From an uncultured Acetatifactor sp. (GTDB lineage: Bacteria; Bacillota; Clostridia; Lachnospirales; Lachnospiraceae): a stretch of 19,384 nt of DNA. The notes under the pieces are model-generated. The model worked only from the letters and a program-made list of their open reading frames with translations, had not been told where the DNA came from and did not search any database. The position numbers and the translations under genes are program-made. The DNA is taken from positions 1-19,384 of the forward strand of contig CAJUJN010000080.1 of NCBI GenBank assembly GCA_910586775.1, in the 5' to 3' direction. Shown here one piece after another: positions 14,228-19,384 of this stretch. Every line of letters begins with the position of its first letter. Within the stretch, counting starts at the first letter, position 1.

Positions 14228-14889
14228 CGAATGGCTCTATCAGTATATGCCGATAGTGGACGAGGCGATTATCAGGGAGCTGGAGGAGAGCACGGACTAT
14301 GAGTATCGGTTTTCGGCAAAATTTGAGAGGAAGATGAGGAGGCTGATATGGAAGGAGGCGCATCCGCAGGCCAGTGCTGTTTACAGGCAGATTAAGCGCA
14401 TGGCTGCGCGCCTGCGCGGCCGCCGTGTTATGCCTCTATACAATGAGCGTTGAGGGAAACCGGGTTAAGTTTTTTGAGACTGTAAGGACCATGTGGGAAG
14501 ATTCGGAATTATATACTTATTTTTCGGACGGGGAGGAAGGGGAGTTCCAAAGCCGGGAACCGGGGTATTTGCCGGAAGGGTATGTGGAAACGGAAAGATA
14601 GTTGCTGGATACCAGCTTTGTGGTGATATATGAGAATAAAATAGGGGAAATGATAACATGGGAACAGTTGCTTATTTTGGATGGTGATAGTGTTGTGGTG
14701 GATACGGAATATGATTCCCGGACGATTTATGAGGTGGACGGAAAAATTGTTACAGTCTATTCTTACTCTTCCGGGTATAAATACGCATACTGTGAGAAGG
14801 ATGCATATGTATATATATTGACAGCGGATAGTATGGAGATTGACGATATTAAAAAAGTTTTTAAATTTGGGAATAAATGTAACAAATAG
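14205..14889 (+). pseudogene. DUF4367 putative anti-sigma protein, broken by a frameshift and a stop codon
   Basis: The partner of the sigma factor, with its start (GGAGG upstream) inside the sigma gene. The first part, QIEVTDEWLYQYMPIVDEAI and RELEESTDYEYRFSAKFERK, is the cytoplasmic part of these proteins. The frame then ends at 14453. The continuation lies in the +1 frame from about 14405: AAAVLCLYTMSVEG (a shortened membrane helix) and VKFFETVRTMWEDSELYTYF, then PGYLPEGYVETER and an in-frame TAG at 14599. After the TAG the same frame goes on to 14889 with VVIYENKIGEMITWEQLLIL and a tail like that of DUF4367 domains. Two independent lesions and a short membrane helix argue for real decay rather than one sequencing error. 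Anti-sigma function is inferred from the gene order. Confidence 0.8.
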
Positions 14890-14910
14890 TTACTGTCAGT
14901 TCGTTATAAT
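14878..14910 (+). promoter_or_regulatory. Candidate ECF-type promoter before the C39-like peptidase
   Basis: TGTAAC (14878-14883), 18 bases, then CGTTATAAT (14902-14910). TGTAAC with a CG about 17 bases later is the pattern known for SigX-like ECF factors of Bacillus subtilis. The same TGTAACAAA string occurs at 13679, just before the sigma factor. TATAAT alone lacks a standard -35 box at 17 bases. The distance to the ribosome binding site is short, so this is only a candidate. Confidence 0.4.
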
Positions 14911-14931
14911 TAGTGAAAGGAGGTAAAAACG

Positions 14932-15708
14932 ATGTGTAAATTTCTGAAAAAATTATCATTTTCCCTTTTGGGGGGTGCTTTCATTTTGGTTTCTTCCGTT
15001 GGAAGCATTGCTTATGCTACGGAAGCCGACAATGAGGCAGTTTATCCGGGCGGCGATATTATGGACGAAAAGCCGCAGACGGCCTGGGAGCAGTATCTGG
15101 AAATGCTTGAGGATCCGGCTTTCTCTGAAGAAGAATGCCAGGAATTTTATGACAGGATGTTTACGGATTCCAAGGAAAGAGCCAAGATAACATTTAAGAT
15201 TCTCGCAGTGCCATATTGCAAGCAGGAAACGAACTATTATTGCGGACCTGCGACAGCGCAACAGACTGTCAGATTTTATACAAACAGCATAGAAGAAAGC
15301 CAGGATGATATCTGGAAATCTGTGGGAGTAGAATACAGCGGCACAAAGGGAACCAGTGGAGATCTTTTAAAAAATTACGTAAACAGCAAGCAATCTACGA
15401 ACACTTATGCACTGGAATATCCATCCTCAGCGTCAGATATGAGCCAGGATATTTACAGCGACATAAACCGCGATGTTCCGGTCATTTTATGGGTTAAGGT
15501 GCAAAAGGGAGGCAACTGGTTATACAGCACCAGCGGTGGACATTTTATGAACGCAAGCGGTATTAATACAGGCGGTTCATTGATTGAGGTAACCGACCCT
15601 TATATAGGATGGGTTGAAGGACATAATTTTATAGCCGGTAAATATTGGGTTACTGCAGAGGAAGCTTACAGCGCAACCACCAGCAGAGGTATGGGATATT
15701 ATAAGTGA
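14932..15708 (+). CDS. Secreted C39-like cysteine peptidase
   Basis: A 258-residue protein with a Sec signal peptide (KKLSFSLLGGAFILVSSVGS, likely cut after AYA at residue 29). Next comes an acidic linker and then a papain-like domain of the Peptidase_C39_2 type (pfam13529): Cys104 in NYYCGPATAQ, His204 in SGGHFMNASG and Asp222 in VTDPYIG form the catalytic set. There is no ABC transporter part, so it is not a bacteriocin-exporting C39 peptidase. It probably acts outside the cell or in the wall on peptides; the substrate is unknown. The ribosome binding site is AAAGGAGGT. It follows the broken sigma/anti-sigma pair after 42 bases and was probably a target of that sigma factor. Confidence 0.88.
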   Translation: MCKFLKKLSFSLLGGAFILVSSVGSIAYATEADNEAVYPGGDIMDEKPQTAWEQYLEMLEDPAFSEEECQEFYDRMFTDSKERAKITFKILAVPYCKQETNYYCGPATAQQTVRFYTNSIEESQDDIWKSVGVEYSGTKGTSGDLLKNYVNSKQSTNTYALEYPSSASDMSQDIYSDINRDVPVILWVKVQKGGNWLYSTSGGHFMNASGINTGGSLIEVTDPYIGWVEGHNFIAGKYWVTAEEAYSATTSRGMGYYK

Positions 15709-15852
15709 TTTGGATGTTTACCGTGATAACATTTTACGTGAACATGTCGTCGTACCAGGGGGGCAATTTTATATCCAGTTGAATTAAAGGCCCGAAAACA
15801 GGTTTTTATTACGTATGCACAAAATGACGGCGAGTAAAATTGTAGAAGCGGA

Positions 15853-15880
15853 AGATGGGCGGGTATATACTCGCCCATCT
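15853..15880 (+). other. 28-base palindrome before the lipoprotein gene
   Basis: AGATGGGCG pairs with CGCCCATCT, with GTATATAC in the middle, so the whole stretch is an almost perfect palindrome. TATATAT follows. It could be a weak terminator of the C39-like peptidase gene or a hairpin close to the ribosome binding site of the next gene (17 bases before its ATG). The rest of 15709-15852 shows nothing recognisable. Confidence 0.5.
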
Positions 15881-15897
15881 ATATATGGGGGAGGAAA

Positions 15898-17019
15898 ATG
15901 AAGAAACTTCTGTTCATGGTCATTTGTATTTTTATGTTGTCTTCCTGTTCGTCAGATATCGATACGTCAGACACGGGGGAATTTCATCAGCTTTATGAAC
16001 TGGATAACCACCAGGATGCCTCAATCCTCTTGTACACGGATAAATATATATATTTTTATGAAATTACAGAAAATAAGGGACATGACAATGCCGTATTTAC
16101 CCTATATGAGCAAAATATGAAGGATAACAGTGTACGCTTATCCGGCACAATAGACGGGTTCTACATGACCGCCGGAAGCCCTGTCCCGCTGAAGGGCGGG
16201 CTTGCATTCACTGTCTGTACGAAAGAAGGGGAAGAGCTGACCAACTGCCTGTACTGTTATACGGACGGTACCTTATCCAGGGTATACACCTGGGATTCCA
16301 ATATTCCCATGTCTTATATCAGCAAGATCTCCGAAAAAGAACTGGCCCTGTTCTATCCCTGTTCAGAGGCACACGATGGAGAGGAATTCTATGTTTACAG
16401 AATACTGCGGGTTCATTCAGGCGACCATACCGGAGAAGAAATCGCACAATTCCAATATAATATCACAGGGGGAGAAGGGGAGATTGTACCCACTGTCGAT
16501 TACAGCAACGGTTTATTCCACATTTTCGTAAAATCTGTACAGGGATCGGACAGCAGTTATTCCATCTGCTCTTTGGATGCCGACGGTGAAAAGACGGTGG
16601 AATACAGCATCGATCTGGAGGATTTCCTGTATCTGGAGCCTGTTTCTTCGTATGACAGCGTCTACAGAATAAGATGCCTTGAGGGCAGGTTTTTTGTATT
16701 GCAGACTTTAAACAGCAGAATCATCATTTTCGAGGAGGCGGGCGGGCGCCTGGTCCAGGTGGAGGCGCCGGAGTGTCTGCGCGCTTTTCCGGAGGGATAT
16801 AAAATTGCGGAATCCTGCGGCGGGCGTCCCGGCGAAATATATTTTGTCAACATGTTTCAGGATAATCTGATAAAATTTGATACTTCTTCAAGACAATTCA
16901 CGGAATCAACAATTGAGAAGGGAGACGATGAATCTTATATCAAGTCAGTCTATATCAATCCGGATGGCAACATTCTGGTGAACATGGACGGGTATTTTTA
17001 TACGAAGAAGCTTTTTTAA
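15898..17019 (+). CDS. Unknown lipoprotein, possibly beta-propeller-like
   Basis: A 373-residue protein with a lipoprotein signal peptide: KKLLFMVICIFMLSSC with the lipobox LSSC and Cys17 as the lipidation site. The remainder is rich in short beta-type segments (for example DKYIYFYEI, GGLAFTVCT, NGLFHIFVKS, EGRFFVLQTL, PGEIYFVNMF and DGNILVNMDGYFYTKKLF), spaced about 45-55 residues apart, which suggests a beta-propeller-like fold of the kind found in surface lipoproteins. No enzyme motif was found. A strong ribosome binding site (GGGGGAGG) is 4 bases before the ATG. It needs the lipoprotein signal peptidase made, for instance, by the lspA-type gene at 12854-13357. Whether it belongs with the C39-like peptidase gene is unclear. 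Confidence 0.8.
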   Translation: MKKLLFMVICIFMLSSCSSDIDTSDTGEFHQLYELDNHQDASILLYTDKYIYFYEITENKGHDNAVFTLYEQNMKDNSVRLSGTIDGFYMTAGSPVPLKGGLAFTVCTKEGEELTNCLYCYTDGTLSRVYTWDSNIPMSYISKISEKELALFYPCSEAHDGEEFYVYRILRVHSGDHTGEEIAQFQYNITGGEGEIVPTVDYSNGLFHIFVKSVQGSDSSYSICSLDADGEKTVEYSIDLEDFLYLEPVSSYDSVYRIRCLEGRFFVLQTLNSRIIIFEEAGGRLVQVEAPECLRAFPEGYKIAESCGGRPGEIYFVNMFQDNLIKFDTSSRQFTESTIEKGDDESYIKSVYINPDGNILVNMDGYFYTKKLF

Positions 17020-17067
17020 GTGCTCACCAGCTCTCAACATTCCATTCCACAAGCGGCACAGGAACCG

Positions 17068-17096
17068 TTGACTTTCCGCGAGGAAGCGGCTATACT
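17068..17096 (+). promoter_or_regulatory. Promoter of the beta-galactosidase gene
   Basis: TTGACT (17068-17073), 17 bases, then TATACT (17091-17096), 78 bases before the ATG. The spacer holds CCGC-GAGGAA-GCGG, a short inverted repeat between the two boxes that could serve as an operator. Confidence 0.75.
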
Positions 17097-17173
17097 GAAA
17101 CAGGCATGGAAATCTGAATGCAGCACAAAGGAATGTGCCTGTTGTGCAATCATGTGGAAGGAGACATTTACAT

Positions 17174-19210
17174 ATGGAGAAAAAGATACTCTTCCCTCAG
17201 GCGGGCGGATTTCTCCACGGCGGGGATTACAATCCGGAGCAGTGGCTGGACAGGCCTGACATTCTGGAGGAAGACGTGAGGCTGATGAAAAAGGCCGGTG
17301 TAAACAGCGCCACTCTGGGGGTGTTTTCCTGGTCTGTGCTGGAACCCGCAGAGGGGGAATTTCACTTTGAATGGCTGGAAGCCATCATAGACAGACTATA
17401 TCAAAACGGCATATACACGGTGCTGTCCACTCCCTCCGGCGCCCGGCCTGCCTGGCTGGACGCTGCATACCCGGAGGCGATGCGCGTGGACAGGACGGGC
17501 ATGCGGGCACATCACGGCGGCCGCCATAATCATTGCATGAGCTCGCCCATATACCGGGAAAAGGTGGCGCTCATTGACCGGAAGCTGGCGGAGCGTTTCG
17601 GCTCCCATCCCGGCGTCATCATGTACCATATTTCCAATGAATTCAGCGGGGAATGCTTCTGCCCGCACTGTGTAAAAAAATTCAGGGGCTACCTGGCCGA
17701 TAAGTATGATAATGATATCGAGAAGCTGAACGCCGCCTGGTGGACTGCATTCTGGAGCCATCGGTATAACAGCTTCGAGCAGATTGAGCCGCCCTTTGCA
17801 AACGGGGAGACCAGCGTCATGGGGCTGAATCTGGAGTGGAAGCGATTTATTACCTGGAATACCAATGATTTCATGAAGGCAGAGATTGAAGTGCTGCACA
17901 GCGTGACTCCGGATATTCCGACGACTGCAAACCTGATGCGGCTGTTCGGCGGGCTGGATTACCGGAAGATGGCACCTGACATGGACGTGGTTTCCTGGGA
18001 CAATTATCCCACTTTCCACAATGACTGGGAGACACTGGCGGATACCATGACCGAGACGGCGTTTCAGCATGCGGTGATGCGTTCCTTGAAACGCGGCAAA
18101 CCGTTCATGATGATGGAGAGCGCTCCCGGCCTGGTGAACTGGCAGCCGGTAAACAAGCTGAAACGTCCCGGCGTCCACAGGCTGGCCTGCATTCAGGCGG
18201 TTGCCTGCGGTTCCGATTCCGTGCAGTATTTCCAGTGGAGAAAGGGACGTGGCTCCTATGAGCAGTTTCACGGCGCCGTGGTGGACCATATCGGAACGGA
18301 TGACACCAGAGTGTTCCGGGAAGTGGCGGAAGTGGGAGAACTGCTGAGAAAGATCGCTCCTGCGGCGGGCACTACGGTGAAGCCCAGGGCGGCGCTTTTG
18401 TTTGACTGGGATAACCGCTGGGCCATTGACGATGCGAAGGCTTTTTCCCAGGCGTCCAAGAAGTATGAGGAAACCTGTATCGATATCTGGAAAGCTTTTT
18501 TCCGGTTGGGCGTAGATATGGACGTGGTGGGCTCGGATGAGGATTTGAGCGATTATAATGTGGTGGCGGCGCCCATGCTGTACATGCTGCAGCCGGGAAC
18601 GGCGGAGAATCTGACGAAGTTCGTGGAGCGGGGCGGACAGCTTTTTGCCACTTACTGTACCGGCTATGTGGATAAGGAGCAGCTCTGTTTCCTGGGAGGA
18701 TTTCCGGGGGACGGGCTTAAAAGTTTGTTCGGCATCGTCAGTGAGGAAATCGATTCCCTGTACCCTTCGGACAGGAACGGGATTGTGCTGGAGGACGGCA
18801 GCTGCTGGGAAGTCAGGGATTATGCGGAAATCCTGCGGGTACAGGATGCACAGGTGCTGGGAACCTATGCGGATGATTTCTATAAAGGGACTGCCGCTCT
18901 GACCTGCAAGGAGTATGGGAAGGGCAGGGCTTACTATGCGGCGGCCAGAACAGCGGCGGAGCAGATGGAGCCACTGTTTGAGAAAATGCTCACGGACGCG
19001 GGAATTCCCGTCAGGAAGCTTCCGGAAGGCGTGGAATGCCATGTGAGGAGCGGTGAGTCGGGAAATTATGCATTTTACCTCAACAGCATGTCGGAGCAGG
19101 TCAGCGTTTCCGGGGTTGCGGGAAGGGAACTGGTGACGGATGCCGAAGTGGAGGGAGTGCTGACTTTGCCGGCGTTTGGAGTGGCGGTGGTGCATTCCGG
19201 CTGCAACTGA
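17174..19210 (+). CDS. Glycoside hydrolase family 42 beta-galactosidase
   Basis: GH42 enzymes release terminal beta-galactose, in gut bacteria mainly from galacto-oligosaccharides and plant galactans. From ATG 17174 the protein has 678 residues with the full three-domain plan. The catalytic domain opens with GGDYNPEQW (16-24), has the acid/base Glu156 in HISNEFSGE and the nucleophile Glu315 in MMMESAPGLVNW, close to E141 and E312 of the Thermus A4 enzyme. The zinc cluster cysteines are C121, C161, C163 and C166. A trimerisation domain (about 390-600) and a C-terminal beta domain follow. There is no signal peptide, so it acts in the cytoplasm on imported oligosaccharides. The frame is open to 17135, but 17174 has AAGGAG upstream and matches the family start. 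Own promoter at 17068; no transporter nearby. Confidence 0.95.
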   Translation: MEKKILFPQAGGFLHGGDYNPEQWLDRPDILEEDVRLMKKAGVNSATLGVFSWSVLEPAEGEFHFEWLEAIIDRLYQNGIYTVLSTPSGARPAWLDAAYPEAMRVDRTGMRAHHGGRHNHCMSSPIYREKVALIDRKLAERFGSHPGVIMYHISNEFSGECFCPHCVKKFRGYLADKYDNDIEKLNAAWWTAFWSHRYNSFEQIEPPFANGETSVMGLNLEWKRFITWNTNDFMKAEIEVLHSVTPDIPTTANLMRLFGGLDYRKMAPDMDVVSWDNYPTFHNDWETLADTMTETAFQHAVMRSLKRGKPFMMMESAPGLVNWQPVNKLKRPGVHRLACIQAVACGSDSVQYFQWRKGRGSYEQFHGAVVDHIGTDDTRVFREVAEVGELLRKIAPAAGTTVKPRAALLFDWDNRWAIDDAKAFSQASKKYEETCIDIWKAFFRLGVDMDVVGSDEDLSDYNVVAAPMLYMLQPGTAENLTKFVERGGQLFATYCTGYVDKEQLCFLGGFPGDGLKSLFGIVSEEIDSLYPSDRNGIVLEDGSCWEVRDYAEILRVQDAQVLGTYADDFYKGTAALTCKEYGKGRAYYAAARTAAEQMEPLFEKMLTDAGIPVRKLPEGVECHVRSGESGNYAFYLNSMSEQVSVSGVAGRELVTDAEVEGVLTLPAFGVAVVHSGCN

Positions 19211-19242
19211 AGGACTGACAGTCCCTTGCCGTCATGGGAAAA

Positions 19243-19326
19243 TCAGGCAAAAGTCCACTCCCGGCCGCCGTTGATGCAGGTCAGGAACCCGATCTGGCCC
19301 ATGCGGTAGCTCGAATGCAATAGTAG
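19243..19326 (-). other. Possible 3' remnant of a minus-strand gene
   Basis: On the minus strand one frame reads LLLHSSYRMGQIGFLTCI then NGGREWTFA and a TGA stop, with TAA directly before it (19327) and no start codon with a ribosome binding site. The composition is protein-like, but only about 27 codons are open. I do not recognise the family. It could be the tail of a decayed gene or chance. The stretch after the beta-galactosidase stop also has a small GGACT/AGTCC hairpin (19211-19224). Confidence 0.25.
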
Positions 19327-19384
19327 TTATTTTGGAGGCTTCTGGCATGATGGTGGGTACTTGACCATGCCCAATTAACAACTG

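Noticed and set aside
14374..14601. Independent small gene starting at ATG 14374
   Set aside because: It has no ribosome binding site of its own and carries the membrane and outer part of the DUF4367 protein, so it is a piece of the broken gene.
17396..19195. 599-codon open frame on the minus strand inside the beta-galactosidase gene
   Set aside because: The plus strand has a complete GH42 protein with catalytic residues; the minus frame is His/Arg/Pro-rich shadow sequence without a ribosome binding site.

Overview
The window looks like a chromosomal segment of a gut-type Firmicute, most likely a Lachnospiraceae member (Clostridium cluster XIVa). This is inferred from gene families and style: AGGAGG-type ribosome binding sites, roughly 50% GC, a class B sortase, an XRE gene beside a multi-membrane-span gene, an ECF sigma factor paired with a DUF4367 protein, an AAA-ATPase/PD-(D/E)XK protein, a GH42 beta-galactosidase and L-rhamnose mutarotase. 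No tRNA, rRNA, phage gene, transposase or CRISPR array was seen.

Layout. Positions 1-1131 (+): the 3' end of a polysaccharide deacetylase, then a flavin-reductase-like protein whose stop codon lies in a perfect 15-bp inverted repeat. Positions 1514-3923 (-): a long membrane protein (possible DUF2975 relative), a small XRE regulator and an unknown membrane-anchored protein. Positions 4224-5460 (-): an SPFH (band 7) membrane protein with a ribbon-helix-helix protein one base downstream; the promoter carries phased TGATAT-type repeats. Positions 5712-6245 (-): tadA. Positions 6803-7114 (+): rhaM, ending in a terminator shared with a convergent D-2-hydroxyacid dehydrogenase (7276-8262, -). Positions 8410-10697 (+): sortase B, a small unknown protein and a divergent carbamate kinase, probably co-transcribed from a strong promoter at 8410. 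Positions 11188-12780 (+): AAA-ATPase/nuclease-fold protein. Positions 12854-13357 (-): an LspA-type signal peptidase II. Positions 13709-15708 (+): a decaying ECF sigma/anti-sigma module followed by a secreted C39-like peptidase. Positions 15898-17019 (+): a lipoprotein. Positions 17174-19210 (+): GH42 beta-galactosidase with its own promoter.

Working together: most of the right half is cell-surface biology (sortase, lipoprotein signal peptidase, secreted cysteine peptidase, lipoprotein). The left half holds small auto-regulated membrane modules (XRE + membrane protein; RHH + SPFH).

The most interesting signals are outside the standard genes. (1) A ~105-bp palindromic repeat family occurs in three copies (1230-1334 inverted; 10726-10831; 10898-11001), with a compensatory base-pair change between copies. 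(2) The sigma factor has ACG where an ATG is expected, and its partner is broken by a frameshift and a stop codon. (3) A 28-bp motif with a GGGG/CCCC hairpin occurs twice, 4.6 kb apart. (4) A 40-bp tandem repeat lies upstream of the signal peptidase. (5) The carbamate kinase has GHEA in place of the conserved GGNA motif. All homology calls were made by eye, without database searches.
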